Shown: in pieces, positions 38,001 through 46,467 of the stretch
How positions within the stretch are numbered: position 1 is the stretch's first letter
How the letters are laid out: every line of letters begins with the position of its first letter
From: Acidovorax defluvii
GTDB taxonomy: Bacteria > Pseudomonadota > Gammaproteobacteria > Burkholderiales > Burkholderiaceae_C
DNA length: 64,000 nucleotides
Reading direction: 5' to 3'
NCBI GenBank assembly: GCA_003268905.1
Contig: QLTU01000002.1
Span: 204,346 to 268,345 of the forward strand
Translations under genes and position numbers: made by a program
Notes under the pieces: model-generated
Database searches by the model: none
What the model was told of the DNA's origin: nothing
Seen by the model: the letters and a program-made list of their open reading frames with translations, nothing else

Positions 38001-38057
38001 CAGGTTCTTGAGGTTGTGCTGGCGTGCGCCGCGGATTCGGATCAGTCCCTGGGTCAT
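32055..38057 (-). CDS. uvrA: Double-length UvrA (tandem fusion of two UvrA units)
   Basis: 2000 aa, about twice the normal UvrA (E. coli 940 aa). Two complete UvrA units follow each other, about 1-1030 and 1057-2000. There are four ABC ATPase Walker A motifs (GPSGSGKSS near 33, GVSGSGKSS, GVSGSGKST, GVSGSGKST), ABC signatures (LSGGEVQRINL, LSGGEAQRLKL, LSGGEAQRIRL, LSGGEAQRIKL) and cysteine pairs for zinc (CPTCGGSGF...CPDC). UvrA recognises DNA damage and loads UvrB. Fused versions occur in some Burkholderiales. In-frame repeat insertions lie at residues about 149-173 (family B), about 500-520 (7-aa tandem repeats) and 1036-1056 (family A, at the unit junction). Confidence 0.9.
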   Translation of the reverse strand: MTQGLIRIRGARQHNLKNLDLDIRTGELTVVTGPSGSGKSSLVFDTLYAEGQRRYVETFSAYARQFLDRMDKPAVDKVEGVPPAIAIDQTNPVRSSRSTVGTMTELNDHLKLLFARAGQLFDRQTAQPVRHDTPETIYAELQQRCGIEPAPGRPKAASAPLGGSEPHAVGSVGAEVNPRIVLTFPVELPANTSAEQVEQWLSASGFTKVQAEREVGTPTGPRKVLDVVADRFRLGNAEKARAIEAIEVALKRGSGRLNVYRLVEEGEPELWRFSTGLHCPDSDLRYSDPIPSAFSFNSAVGACDSCRGFGRVIGVDYGLVIPNDKLTLRAGAVKTIQTPAWKEAQDDLMRHAEAAGIPRDTPWNKLTDEHKKWVINGSPNWNGKWNQQWYGIKRFFEYLESKAYKMHIRVLLSKYRSYTPCPTCAGARLKTESLLWRIGRKEDADAALEPGKRFMPEGVQWSREQLEALPGLCLHDLMLLPIDRLRQFFARMQLPVGDNAKGDAQAKPGEAQAKTGEAQALRLLHEEITTRLKYLCDVGIGYLTLDRQSRTLSGGEVQRINLTTALGTSLVNTLFVLDEPSIGLHPRDMHRITEAMLRLRDAGNTLVVVEHDPAVMLAADRMIDMGPGPGRLGGRIVFDGTTADLRKADTLTGAYLSGRKHVGFGFKRMVTEATPRLILEGAREHNLQNVSVEFPLQRLVTVTGVSGSGKSSLIQDVLAPALLRHFGKATDAPGVHDRMLGADHLSDVVFVDQSPIGKTARSNPVSYVGAWDSIRELYAVAPLSRQRSYTASKFSFNSGDGRCPTCGGSGFEHVEMQFLSDVYLRCPDCDGKRYRPEVLEITIERGGRALNVADVLALTVAEAAELFAGDRDVIRALQPIVDVGLEYVALGQPVPTLSGGEAQRLKLAGFLAEAARSASKSRQSVARKGTLFLFDEPTTGLHFDDIAKLMRALRKLIDAGHSLIVIEHNLDVIRASDWLIDLGPEGGYAGGLIVAEGTPEDVRQHATSHTGQALRDYELTLGIGGHSAHEKAAMLRKKELVALDGKALEAKNAIQIVNAKEHNLQNLSVDIPRGKFNVVTGVSGSGKSTLAFDILFNEGQRRYLESLNAYARSIVQPAGRPEVDAVYGIPPTVAIEQRLSRGGRKSTVGTTTEVWHFLRLLYVKLGTQHCVKDGAAVQPQTPESIAAQLLTQFRGQHIGLLAPLVMNRKGVYTELADWARPRGHTHLRVDGNFLPTTNFPRIDRFKEHTIELPVASLDVSPENEAQLRTALVDALTHGKGVVHVLSGIAGLREAMEGGQPTAGIGTLQAFSTKRACPVCATSYAELDPRLFSYNSKHGWCPDCVGTGVKLTRDQRKVFDDSVQDSNEKGREKGREQTFAEPEVEDLADTACPGCSGTRLNATARAVKFAGVGITDIAALSVTDVRRWIETLRIEGGMTQREGDIARDLVPEIQSRLEFLEEVGLGYLTLDRGAPTLSGGEAQRIRLAAQLGSNLQGVCYVLDEPTIGLHARDNQILLNALHKLGDKGNTLVVVEHDEDTIRRADHIIDIGPSAGKRGGRLVAQGSVADITAAEDSQTGRYLLHAMKHPLQLRRSIAPVEVSAEATAAFAQAEAAAPTGRQSAAVKKRAAQAASLAADALTEAKERAAMRWLTVHGAQLHNLQNVTATVPLHRLVAVTGVSGSGKSTLARDVLLANVQAWVQQRSTKAGRDAMDAGKAPPLVGCTGLSGFESIDRVLEVDQTPIGKTPRSCPATYIGFWDTIRKLFAETLEAKARGYAAGRFSFNTGEGRCPGCEGAGVRTIEMSFLPDVKVPCETCHGARFNPETLAVTWRGKSIGDVLKMEVDEAVGFFATMPSIAHPLQLLKDVGLGYLTLGQPSPTLSGGEAQRIKLVTELTKVRDEVGRRGQKAPHTLYVLDEPTVGLHMADVDKLIRVLHRLVDGGHSVIVIEHDLDVIAEADWILDLGPEGGNAGGRIVAAATPEDVVAAGTHTGKALAAVLAR
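34891..34951 (+). repeat. Dispersed repeat family A, copy 6, in frame at the UvrA-UvrA junction
   Basis: TATAGCGTTTTTGGC, CTCTAGCGCTTTACCATC, AAGCGCCACTAGCTC and a T-tract. Both hairpin arms (AGCGCTT / AAGCGC) are clear. It encodes the linker between the first and second UvrA units (ELVALDGKALEAKNAIQ). Confidence 0.8.
36499..36555. repeat. 21-bp tandem repeat inside uvrA (about 2.6 copies)
   Basis: The unit is CTTGTGCTTCACCAGTTTTCG with small changes. It is read in frame as 7-residue repeats GDAQAKP, GEAQAKT, GEAQALR in a surface linker of the first unit. Confidence 0.85.
37538..37613. repeat. Dispersed repeat family B, copy 1, in frame inside uvrA
   Basis: Blocks ACTGCGTGT, GCTGCCCCCCAGGGGGG and GCCTTGGGGCGGCCCGG, in the same order as the copy in mccA. 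It adds about 25 residues rich in Gly, Pro, Ala and Ser. Confidence 0.8.
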
Positions 38058-38255
38058 GGAAGCAGTCTTTCGGGTGTGAGGCGGAACATTTTAGGGACCA
38101 ACCGCGGCGGGCGCGCAACACGGCGCAGTATCCCCGGCACCGCTGTGGTGCTTATGCTGCATTGCCGCATTCCACAGGGCACGGTGACGGTCAAAAGATG
38201 GCCTTAAGGCCGGTTCACCGTATAGACTGAAAATCAACTTAGAGAGGGGCCTCCG

Positions 38256-39368
38256 ATGAATCAATGGACCAAGCTCTGCGCCAGTGCTGCACTGGCCACA
38301 CTGATCTGCACCAGCCACGCACAGATCCTGATCGGACAGACCGCCGGATATTCCGGCCAGGTCGCGGCGGGCGTCAAGGAAACTGCGGACGGTGCAATGC
38401 TGTACCTCGACGCGGTCAACGCGAAGGGTGGCGTGAACGGACAGAAAATTGAACTCGTCTCGCTGGACGACAAGTTCGACCCCAAACTCGCCGGTGAAAA
38501 CGCCCGCAAGCTGATTGAAGAGCAAAACGTGCTCGCAATGTTTCTGACCCGCGGCACCCCTCACACAGAAGCCATGATCCCGCTGCTGGAGAAGAACGGA
38601 GTGGCGCTCATCGGCCCATCCACCGGCGCCATGGTGCTGCACCAGCCCGTGCGCAAATACATCTTCAACGTGCGCGCCACCTATCAGCGCGAGGCGGAAA
38701 AGGCCATGACCCACCTGGCATCCATGGGTATGACACGCATCGCGGTGGTGTATTCCGACGACAGTTTTGGTGCAGACGGCATCATCGGCGCCCAAAAAGG
38801 CCTGACCGCCAGCAAGCTCAACCCGGTTGTGCTGGAGAAGTTCAACCGTACCAAACCCGACTTTGCTCCCATTGCAGTCAAACTGGCCAGCGCCAACGCC
38901 CAGGCGGTGCTGATGCTGGCATCGGGCGCGGCGGTGGTGGATGCCGGCAATGCGTTTCGGGCAGCCGGGTCGGCCGCACAGATCGTCACGCTCTCCAACA
39001 ATGCCTCCACAGGATTCATCAAGAGCCTGGGCGCCAATGCGCGAGGGATGATCGTGACCCAGGTCTACCCCAACGAACGTGCCATGACCTACGCCATGGT
39101 GAAGGAAGCACTCGACCTGGCCAAAGCCAAGGGTCTCAGTGAGGTCAGCCCAGCCATGCTGGAAGGGTTTGCTGCCGCCAAAGTGCTGGTTGAAGGCCTC
39201 AAGCGCGCGGGCCCCAAGCCCACCCGGGAAAAAGTCCACGCCGCGCTGGAGAGCCTGCGCAAGTTTGACCTCGGTGGCCTTGAAATCAGCTACGGGCCCG
39301 ACGACCATTCCGGGCTGGATTTTGCCGATCTCGCCATCATTGGCACAGACGGCAGGTTCCGCCGCTAA
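38256..39368 (+). CDS. ABC-type branched-chain amino acid substrate-binding protein (tandem copy 1)
   Basis: 370 aa. Signal peptide ending SHAQ, then ILIGQTAGYSG, the start of the LivJ-type periplasmic-binding fold (Peripla_BP_6). FLTRGTPHTEAMIPLL and SDDSFGADGI are family blocks. Likely periplasmic and paired with an ABC transporter encoded elsewhere; no permease or ATPase is nearby. Start ATG 38256 with GAGAGGGG upstream. The next gene is a close paralogue. Confidence 0.92.
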   Translation: MNQWTKLCASAALATLICTSHAQILIGQTAGYSGQVAAGVKETADGAMLYLDAVNAKGGVNGQKIELVSLDDKFDPKLAGENARKLIEEQNVLAMFLTRGTPHTEAMIPLLEKNGVALIGPSTGAMVLHQPVRKYIFNVRATYQREAEKAMTHLASMGMTRIAVVYSDDSFGADGIIGAQKGLTASKLNPVVLEKFNRTKPDFAPIAVKLASANAQAVLMLASGAAVVDAGNAFRAAGSAAQIVTLSNNASTGFIKSLGANARGMIVTQVYPNERAMTYAMVKEALDLAKAKGLSEVSPAMLEGFAAAKVLVEGLKRAGPKPTREKVHAALESLRKFDLGGLEISYGPDDHSGLDFADLAIIGTDGRFRR

Positions 39369-39421
39369 CCGCACGGGGGGGGGCTCATCTGCCCTTCAGG
39401 TATGAGTTGCTGAGGAAGCAC

Positions 39422-39445
39422 AAAGGCCGCACGCATGCGGCCTTT
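39422..39445 (+). terminator. Hairpin terminator between the two binding-protein genes
   Basis: AAAGGCCGCA, loop CGCA, TGCGGCCTTT, followed by GCGTTTCC. The stem is perfect (10 bp), the T-tract weak. Confidence 0.65.
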
Positions 39446-39512
39446 GCGTTTCCTCATTATCTGGTTCTGCTCTCCGGCCTAAACTCGGACCACTGGATAG
39501 ATAGGTACACGC

Positions 39513-40628
39513 ATGAAAAAATGGAAACCCTTGTTGGCAGCTTGCGCACTGGCGGCAGGATTGGCTGGCCACAGCATGGCGCAGATCGTCGTTGGACAAA
39601 CGGTGGGCGTCACGGGCTCTGCGGCCATCACCGTCAAGGAATCCATGCAGGGTGCGTCGCTGTATCTGGATTCCGTCAACGCCCAGGGCGGAGTGGGCGG
39701 CCAAAAAATCGAACTGGTGGTGCTGGACGACAAGTTCGATACCAAGCTGACGCTGGAAAACGCCCGCACCCTCATCGAGAAACACGGCGCCATTGCGCTC
39801 TTCATGACACGGGGAACCCCACACACCCAGGGCATCGTGCCGCTGCTGGATGAAGCCGGCGTGGTGCTGGTGGGCCCATCCACCGGCGCAATGGCATTGC
39901 ACAAGCCGGTAAGCCGCCATGTTTTCAATGTTCGTGCGCCCTACCAGGTCGAGGTGGAAAAGGCCATCACCCATCTGAACACGCTGGGGGTTGAGCGCAT
40001 TGGTGTCATCCACGTCGATGACAGCTTCGGGGCAGACGCCCTGAGCGGCGCCCTGAACGGGTTCAAGGCCCAGGGTACCCAGGCTCTTTTTATTGAGAAA
40101 TTCGATCGCAGCAAGCCTGACTTCAGCGCCATTGCCCCACGTGCCGCCAAACAGGCGCCACAAGCTGTGATCTTCATCGGCACAGGCGCTGCCGTGGTGG
40201 ACGGCATCAAGGCCCTGCGCACGGCCGGTGTGTCTGGCCAGATCGTGACCTTGTCAAACAATGCCTCTGGCGGCTTCACCAAGGCCCTGGGAGATCAGGC
40301 GCGGGGCGTGGTGGTCACCCAGGTGTTTCCATCCGAGCGTTCACTCAACTACCCCGTTATCAAGGAGGCCATGGGCCTGGCCAAGGCAAAGGGCATTGAC
40401 GAACTGACGCCAGCCATGGTCGAAGGCTTCATCAACGCCAAGGTGCTGGTCGAAGGCCTGCGCCGGGCAAGCCCCAAGCCAGACCGCGCCCGCATGCTGG
40501 CGGCACTGGAGGGAATGCGAAAGTTCGACCTGGGCGGCCTGGAGTTGTCTTACAGCGCCACCGACCACAGTGGACTCGCGTTCACCGACCTGTCCATCGT
40601 GGGATCGGACGGGCGCTTCAAGCGCTGA
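39513..40628 (+). CDS. ABC-type branched-chain amino acid substrate-binding protein (tandem copy 2)
   Basis: 371 aa, co-linear with the gene at 38256-39368 over the full length. Signal peptide ending SMAQ, then IVVGQTVGVTG; FMTRGTPHTQGIVPLL and VDDSFGADAL match copy 1. The pair arose by tandem duplication and has since diverged, more in the ligand-facing parts than in the core by eye. The intervening terminator suggests separate transcripts. Confidence 0.92.
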   Translation: MKKWKPLLAACALAAGLAGHSMAQIVVGQTVGVTGSAAITVKESMQGASLYLDSVNAQGGVGGQKIELVVLDDKFDTKLTLENARTLIEKHGAIALFMTRGTPHTQGIVPLLDEAGVVLVGPSTGAMALHKPVSRHVFNVRAPYQVEVEKAITHLNTLGVERIGVIHVDDSFGADALSGALNGFKAQGTQALFIEKFDRSKPDFSAIAPRAAKQAPQAVIFIGTGAAVVDGIKALRTAGVSGQIVTLSNNASGGFTKALGDQARGVVVTQVFPSERSLNYPVIKEAMGLAKAKGIDELTPAMVEGFINAKVLVEGLRRASPKPDRARMLAALEGMRKFDLGGLELSYSATDHSGLAFTDLSIVGSDGRFKR

Positions 40629-40966
40629 AAAGCAGCTAACCCAAGCGGCGATCACTGGGCTGGGGGTATCCGAGGTGATCTGGCCCGGGGAATGCGCTCA
40701 TGACGCCCCGATGGTTGGTTTGACTCCGGCCAGGTTTGCTTTCTGGTCACGATGTCTTCAGAAGTCAGACGCAACTGCAGAAATAGCTGCGTTCCTTTCA
40801 CTTTCGACTGGAGACTGCCCCTCTGCGCTCCGGTGAAAAATGGCCTCTTGAGCCACACAGGAAGCTGCCGTGACCCCTTGACAGCCGTATTCCACCAACC
40901 AGCGCTCCGCTCGCTGCAGATACCCATCGACAACACAGCTCTGCGAGCAAGCGCACACCAATGAAA
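40629..40966. other. Gene-free region between the binding protein and the porin terminator
   Basis: No defended feature. An open frame on the minus strand (40652-41023) runs through the porin terminator and has unusual composition (many Trp and Arg), so it is not called. Confidence 0.5.
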
Positions 40967-40996
40967 AAGGCCTTGCATCCAAAGATGCAAGGCCTT
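40967..40996 (-). terminator. Intrinsic terminator of the porin gene
   Basis: Perfect 13-bp stem AAGGCCTTGCATC/GATGCAAGGCCTT with a 4-base loop, followed on the minus strand by a T-run. Confidence 0.9.
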
Positions 40997-41043
40997 CACA
41001 GATTCCGTTTCGTCAGCTGGCAAAGCCAGCTGGCGATCAGGAA

Positions 41044-42069
41044 TTAGAAGTTGTGGCGAACGCCCACAGCGAACGAGGAGAAATCCTTGCCAGACGCCTG
41101 GCCTGCAGCCAACGTGCCATTGAAGCCGTAGCCGTAAGTAGCATTGGCATCGTTGTTCACGCGGGTGTAGTAGGTGTAAACCTTGGTCCGCTTGCTCAGG
41201 TTGTAGTTGTAGCCCAGGGTGAATTGGGTGGCGGCCGAGTCAGCCACATTGCTCCAGCTGTTCGCGCGGCCGACATTCAGGTGAAATTCCGATGCCCCCA
41301 AATTGTAGGCGCCAGCCAGACGGAAGTTGTTGCGGGTTCCGGCGGAGAACTGGTCGTTTCGCTGGTAATAGCCACCCAAAGTGAACTGCCCAAGGGTATA
41401 CAGTGCGCGCAACCCCAACTGCTTGGCGCCACCGACTTGGCTATAGCCAGCGCCCAAAGCCAAGGGGCCCGAAGCATAGTTACCGGCCAAGTCATAACCA
41501 TGTTTGTTCTGGTTACCAACCGTCACGTTATTCTCGTGAAGCTGTACCGCTGCTTCTGCCCAAAAACCGCCGAACTCGGGAGTACGGTAGGAGATTTTGT
41601 TAGCTTGCCCCAAATTACCGAACCAGACAGGATCGTGGTACAGGGCATCAGATGAAGACCCCGTGTCGTGGTTATGCATGCTGACGTAGTCAGCCGTGGC
41701 GTAATAGGACTCGGGCGTGAAGTTGCCCAAGCGCACCATACCGAAGCCACCCGACAGGTTCACTTCGCTCTGGCGTGCGAAAGACATGCCGGTGGTGGGG
41801 TGGGTCCAGCCGGAACCCGTGCCGGTGTCCGAATTGAAACCGCTTTCCAACTGGAAGCCAGCCTTCAGGCCACCGCCCAGGTCTTCCGTGCCCTTGAAGC
41901 CGAAGCGCGAAGAGTTGTTGAACATACCGGTAGTGGTGACATCGCCCACTTTTTGGCGTTCCACGGTGGTGTTGACGCGGCCATACAGCGTTACGCTGCT
42001 CTGGGCCATGGCGGCGGTGGTGCCGGCAACAGCCAGGACAGCCAGGACAACGCGGGTCATTTTTTGCAT
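41044..42069 (-). CDS. General outer-membrane porin (Gram-negative trimeric porin family)
   Basis: 341 aa. Signal peptide ending AAMAQ, then SSVTLYGRVNTTVER, the classic first strand of beta-proteobacterial porins. SSRFGFKGTEDLGGGLKAGFQLE is the second diagnostic block, and the protein ends in VGVRHNF with the C-terminal phenylalanine needed for outer-membrane assembly. It forms a 16-stranded passive channel. I chose MQKMTRVV at 42069; an in-frame start 10 codons earlier is possible. The strong terminator and isolated position suggest a single-gene, highly expressed unit. Confidence 0.93.
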   Translation of the reverse strand: MQKMTRVVLAVLAVAGTTAAMAQSSVTLYGRVNTTVERQKVGDVTTTGMFNNSSRFGFKGTEDLGGGLKAGFQLESGFNSDTGTGSGWTHPTTGMSFARQSEVNLSGGFGMVRLGNFTPESYYATADYVSMHNHDTGSSSDALYHDPVWFGNLGQANKISYRTPEFGGFWAEAAVQLHENNVTVGNQNKHGYDLAGNYASGPLALGAGYSQVGGAKQLGLRALYTLGQFTLGGYYQRNDQFSAGTRNNFRLAGAYNLGASEFHLNVGRANSWSNVADSAATQFTLGYNYNLSKRTKVYTYYTRVNNDANATYGYGFNGTLAAGQASGKDFSSFAVGVRHNF

Positions 42070-42394
42070 GAGAATTCGTTTGAAACTAGTTGCCATCAAT
42101 AGAAGAGGCGCACAGGTGGCTTCAGTTTTTGGCTGAACCGCCCAAAATGCTATGGGGTCTCGATCTTATTGCGCGTCACGTTTTAACGCACTATTTGCTG
42201 AAAGTTTGATGACACGAGTGATGCACTCCTGCAACACTCGTGCTTTCGGCGGTGTGGCCACTGCCCCACGACGGCTCCTGGGCGCATGAACGGCAAACCG
42301 ACAGAAGTGCTCCAGAATGGTGCAGAAAGCCCATTTTGCGAGCACATCGCGCTCTCACAGGTGGGCGGATGCACCGAACGATGGCAGGTGTTGA
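42070..42394. other. Region between the porin and the MHS-family transporter
   Basis: About 325 bases. The A/T-richer part (42100-42210) next to the porin should hold its promoter, but no box is clear. A stem-loop lies at 42213-42242. Confidence 0.45.
42213..42242. repeat. Stem-loop between porin and transporter genes
   Basis: CACGAGTGATGCA and TGCAACACTCGTG form a 13-bp stem with one mismatch and a 4-base loop. There is no T-tract, so it may be an operator or an mRNA structure rather than a terminator. Confidence 0.5.
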
Positions 42395-44056
42395 TCAGTC
42401 GTTGCCGTAGATGTCGACATCCTTGGTTTCGCGAATGAACAAGGTGCCGATCACCGCCGTGACGCCCGCGATGATGATGGGATACCAGAGGCCGTTGTAC
42501 ATGTTGCCGGTCTGCGCCACGATGGCAAACGCCATGGTGGGCAGCAAGCCACCAAACCAGCCATTGCCAATGTGATACGGCAAGCTCATGGATGTGTAGC
42601 GTATGCGCGTGGGGAACATTTCCACCAGCATGGCAGCAATGGGGCCATACACCATGGTCACCAGAATTACCAGATAAGTCAGGACGACAACCAGCATCAC
42701 CATGTTTATCTTGGCGGGGTCGGCATGGGCGGGATAACCTTCGGCCTTCAACGTTTCGGCCACGGCCTTCTTGAACGCTGCGTCCTTGGCCCGGGCCTCG
42801 TCGGCCGGGATGCCCCTGGATGCATAGCTTGCGATGGTGGTTTCACCCACCTTGATCACGGCAGGTGCGCCCGCGGGGGCTGCTTCGTTGTCATAGCTCA
42901 CCGACCTGGCGGCCAGCACCTGCTTGGCGACATCGCAAGAGCTGGTGAACTTCGCTGTGCCCGTGGGGTTGAACTGAAAGGAACACTCGGCGGGATCGGC
43001 CAGCACCACCACCTTGTTCCTGGCCTGTGCGGCGGCCAGATCCGGATTGGCCGCCTCGGTCAGCGCCTTGAACGCGGGGAAATACGTCAAAACAGCCAGC
43101 ACACAGCCCAGCATGATGATCGGCTTGCGCCCGATCCTGTCTGACAACGTGCCGAAGACCACGAAAAACGGCGTGCCGATCAGCAGTGCCGCGGCGATCA
43201 GCAGGTTGGCCGTGACGGCATCCACCTTGAGCTGCTGCGTCAGAAAAAACAGCGCATAGAACTGCCCGGTGTACCAGACCACGGCCTGGCCGGCGGTCAG
43301 GCCGATCAGGGCCAGGATCACGATCTTCAGGTTCTTCCACTGGCCAAAAGATTCGGACAGGGGCGCCCTGGATGTCTTGCCTTCGGCCTTCATTTTCTGA
43401 AAGGCGGGCGATTCCGACAACGACAGCCGGATCCACACCGAGACGCCCAGCAGCAGGATGGACACCAGAAACGGAATGCGCCAGCCCCAGTCGCCAAATT
43501 CGGCTTCACCCATGAGCGTGCGGGTGCCCAGAATCACCACCAACGACAGAAACAGGCCCAGCGTTGCCGTGGTCTGAATCCATGAGGTGTAGGCACCGCG
43601 TGCGCCGTGCGGCGCATATTCGGCCACGTAGGTGGCGGCGCCGCCATATTCACCGCCCAGCGCCAGGCCCTGCAGCATGCGCAGCGCAATCAGGATCACC
43701 GGCGCAGCCACGCCGATGCTGGCGTAGGTGGGCAGGATGCCCACGATGAAGGTGGACAAACCCATGATCAGGATAGTGACCAGAAAAGTGTATTTGCGCC
43801 CGATCATGTCGCCCAGCCGGCCAAACACCAGTGCGCCAAAAGGCCGCACGATGAAGCCGGCGGCAAAGGCCAGCAGCGCAAAGATGAACGCCGACCCCGC
43901 ATCCAGTCCGCTGAAGAACTGCTTGGCAATGATGGCGGCAAGCGAGCCATAAAGATAAAAGTCGTACCACTCGAACACGGTGCCGAGCGACGAAGCGAAG
44001 ATCACATTCTTCTCTTGGGCAGACATGGGCCGCGGTGCGGAATGCTGGGTTGCCAT
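42395..44056 (-). CDS. MFS transporter, metabolite:H+ symporter (MHS/ProP-like) family
   Basis: 553 aa, 12 helices. SSLGTVFEWYDFYLYGSLA and GRLGDMIGRKYTF are the MHS-family signatures (helix 1 and loop 2-3), and RMLQGLALGGEYGGAATYVAEYAP follows. About 100 extra residues lie in an extracytoplasmic loop in the second half (ADPAECSFQFNPTG...SSCDVAK, holding two cysteines that could pair). Typical substrates are carboxylates or osmolytes; not assignable here. Start ATG at 44056 with AGGAGA upstream. Divergent from the acetate permease operon. Confidence 0.9.
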   Translation of the reverse strand: MATQHSAPRPMSAQEKNVIFASSLGTVFEWYDFYLYGSLAAIIAKQFFSGLDAGSAFIFALLAFAAGFIVRPFGALVFGRLGDMIGRKYTFLVTILIMGLSTFIVGILPTYASIGVAAPVILIALRMLQGLALGGEYGGAATYVAEYAPHGARGAYTSWIQTTATLGLFLSLVVILGTRTLMGEAEFGDWGWRIPFLVSILLLGVSVWIRLSLSESPAFQKMKAEGKTSRAPLSESFGQWKNLKIVILALIGLTAGQAVVWYTGQFYALFFLTQQLKVDAVTANLLIAAALLIGTPFFVVFGTLSDRIGRKPIIMLGCVLAVLTYFPAFKALTEAANPDLAAAQARNKVVVLADPAECSFQFNPTGTAKFTSSCDVAKQVLAARSVSYDNEAAPAGAPAVIKVGETTIASYASRGIPADEARAKDAAFKKAVAETLKAEGYPAHADPAKINMVMLVVVLTYLVILVTMVYGPIAAMLVEMFPTRIRYTSMSLPYHIGNGWFGGLLPTMAFAIVAQTGNMYNGLWYPIIIAGVTAVIGTLFIRETKDVDIYGND

Positions 44057-44425
44057 GGTTGTCTCCTGTTCTTTTTTTATGTGAACTTGCAGGCACCGCA
44101 AGAATATTTTTGGGGCGACTATCCTTTGCGCCACTGACACCGCTCTGACGCATTTTTTTGCAGCAATTGCTGCAGAGCCTGCGCGAGTTTGCGCAGCGTC
44201 AACGGCTGTCTGTGCTCCGCATGTTTCAAGTCAATCAACACGCGGTAACAAATCAGCCCCACCGCCCTCTCACGGCCGCTGCGGCGCTCCTATCTCTGCA
44301 GCAATATCGCGGCAAAGCCCCGCGGCGTAAGCACTTGGTCAGTGCGCGTTCGCACAATCGAGACATGCGGTGCGGCATGCCGCCCCATACGACGATTGAA
44401 TACACCACCTTGAGGAGAGACACCC
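44057..44425. other. Divergent promoter region of the transporter and the yjcH-actP operon
   Basis: About 370 bases. It holds the 16-bp palindrome at 44159-44174 and an A/T-rich stretch around 44100-44160. No RNA gene or ORF is credible, and no clear -10/-35 pair was found. Confidence 0.45.
44159..44174. repeat. 16-bp perfect palindrome upstream of yjcH-actP
   Basis: TGCAGCAATTGCTGCA, symmetrical without a spacer, between two divergent transport operons. Possible operator; no regulator can be named. Confidence 0.45.
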
Positions 44426-44734
44426 ATGAGCGACCCGATGGTCCAGAAAATACAAAGCCATCCGAAGTACCTGGAGTTGCGCACCAAGCGCAATCGCCTG
44501 GGCATCTTCCTGACGGCACTGATGCTGATCGTTTACTACGGCTACATCGCGCTGATTGCCTTCGACAAGAAGTTCCTGGCCCAGCCCATTGGCACGGGTG
44601 TGACCACATTGGGCATCCCCATCGGCATGGGCGTGATCATTTTCACAATCGTGATCACCGCCATTTATGTGCGCCGCGCCAACGGCGAATTTGACACCCT
44701 GACCAAAGAAATCCTGAAGGACGCAGCGCAATGA
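44426..44734 (+). CDS. yjcH: DUF485 membrane protein (YjcH), partner of ActP
   Basis: 102 aa with two helices ([22 protein letters not shown] and [21 protein letters not shown]) and the motif [17 protein letters not shown] typical of DUF485. In many proteobacteria it precedes actP in the acs-yjcH-actP arrangement; no acs is present here. GAGGAGAG lies upstream of the start. It overlaps actP by 4 bases (ATGA). Confidence 0.92.
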   Translation: MSDPMVQKIQSHPKYLELRTKRNRLGIFLTALMLIVYYGYIALIAFDKKFLAQPIGTGVTTLGIPIGMGVIIFTIVITAIYVRRANGEFDTLTKEILKDAAQ

Positions 44735-46467
44735 ACGCCATGGAAAAACGCGGGGTCAGCCTGCTGACGCTGATTGCCCTGCTCGCAGCGGGTGCCGCCC
44801 ACGCGGCCGGGGCCGACCTGGGCCAATCGGCCAAACAGGCCACCAACTGGACGGCCATCATCATGTTTGGCGTCTTTGTCGCCGGCACACTGTGGATTAC
44901 CAAGTGGGCTGCGGCCAAAACCAAGTCCGCCTCCGATTTCTACACCGCTGGCGGCGGCATCACCGGATTTCAGAACGGTCTGGCGATTGCAGGCGACTAC
45001 ATGTCGGCGGCTTCGTTTCTGGGCATTTCAGCGGCCGTGATGGCATCGGGCTACGACGGCCTGATCTACTCCATCGGCTTCCTGGTGGGCTGGCCCATCA
45101 TCACCTTCCTGATGGCCGAGCGCCTGCGCAACCTGGGCAAGTTCACCTTTGCCGACGTGGCCGGCTACCGCTTTCAGCAAGGCCCCATCCGTGCGTTTGC
45201 CGCTTCGGGCACGCTGGTGGTGGTGGCTTTCTACCTGATCGCACAGATGGTTGGTGCAGGCCAGCTCATCAAGCTGCTGTTTGGCCTGGAATACTGGATG
45301 GCCGTGGTCATCGTGGGCGCGTTGATGATGGTTTACGTGCTGTTTGGCGGCATGACTGCCACGACCTGGGTGCAGATCATCAAGGCCGTGATGCTTTTGG
45401 CGGGCGTGACCTTCATGGCCTTCATGGTGCTGGCGCAGTTCGGCTTCAGCCCCGAGGCGCTTTTTGCCAAGGGCGTTGAAGTGCGCACTGCCATTGCCGC
45501 CAACACCGGCAAAACACCCGAAGAGGCCGCCCGCGCGGGCCTGGGCATCATGGGCCCTGGTGGCTTCATCAAGGACCCCATCTCGGCCATCTCTTTTGGC
45601 ATGGCATTGATGTTCGGCACCGCCGGACTGCCGCACATCCTGATGCGCTTTTTCACGGTGCCCGATGCCAAGCAGGCACGCAAATCGGTGTTGTGGGCCA
45701 CCACCTGGATCGGTTACTTCTATGTGCTGATCTTCATCATTGGCTTTGGCGCCATCACCCTGGTGCTCACCAACCCCGAGTTCGCAGACGTGGTCAAGGG
45801 CGTCATCCACGGCGGCGCGGGCACGGCCAACATGGCGGCCGTGCTGGTGGCCAAGTCGGTGGGCGGCAACATCTTCTACGGCTTCATCTCGGCGGTGGCG
45901 TTTGCCACCATCCTGGCCGTGGTGGCGGGCCTTACGCTCTCGGGCGCCTCGGCCGTGTCGCACGACCTGTATGCCACCGTGTTCAAAAAGGGCAAGGCCG
46001 ACAGCGCCTCGGAGCTGAAGGTTTCGCGCATCACCACGCTGGCCCTGGGCCTGATTGCCGTGGTGCTGGGCATCGCCTTTGAAAAGCAGAACATCGCGTT
46101 CATGGTGTCGCTGGCATTTGCCATTGCGGCCTCGGCCAACTTCCCGGTGCTGTTCATGTCGGTGCTGTGGAAGGACTGCACCACGCGCGGCGCTGTCATT
46201 GGCGGCTTCATGGGTCTGATCTCCTCGGTGGGCCTGACCATCGTGTCGCCCTCGGTGTGGGAAGCCACGCTGGGCAATCCCGTCGGCTCGGCGCTGTTCC
46301 CCTACACCTCGCCGGCGCTGTTCTCCATGACCATCGGCTTCGTGGGCATCTGGCTCTTCTCGATCACCGACAAGAGCGCCAACGCCGCACGCGAGCGCGC
46401 CGCCTTCCCGGCGCAGCAGGTGCGTTCGGAAACCGGCTTCGGTGCCGCAGGGGCTTCGGGCCACTGA
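44731..46467 (+). CDS. actP: Cation/acetate symporter
   Basis: 578 aa. An N-terminal signal-like helix (ending AAHAAG) is followed by about 13 helices of the SSS family. [40 protein letters not shown] and [22 protein letters not shown] are ActP signatures. It takes up acetate with a cation. Downstream, on the opposite strand, are the exonuclease and DUF294 genes. Confidence 0.95.
   Translation: MNAMEKRGVSLLTLIALLAAGAAHAAGADLGQSAKQATNWTAIIMFGVFVAGTLWITKWAAAKTKSASDFYTAGGGITGFQNGLAIAGDYMSAASFLGISAAVMASGYDGLIYSIGFLVGWPIITFLMAERLRNLGKFTFADVAGYRFQQGPIRAFAASGTLVVVAFYLIAQMVGAGQLIKLLFGLEYWMAVVIVGALMMVYVLFGGMTATTWVQIIKAVMLLAGVTFMAFMVLAQFGFSPEALFAKGVEVRTAIAANTGKTPEEAARAGLGIMGPGGFIKDPISAISFGMALMFGTAGLPHILMRFFTVPDAKQARKSVLWATTWIGYFYVLIFIIGFGAITLVLTNPEFADVVKGVIHGGAGTANMAAVLVAKSVGGNIFYGFISAVAFATILAVVAGLTLSGASAVSHDLYATVFKKGKADSASELKVSRITTLALGLIAVVLGIAFEKQNIAFMVSLAFAIAASANFPVLFMSVLWKDCTTRGAVIGGFMGLISSVGLTIVSPSVWEATLGNPVGSALFPYTSPALFSMTIGFVGIWLFSITDKSANAARERAAFPAQQVRSETGFGAAGASGH

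Noticed and set aside
40652..41023. Minus-strand frame of 123 codons between the binding protein and the porin
   Set aside because: It starts inside the porin terminator, has unusual composition and no similarity that I recognise.
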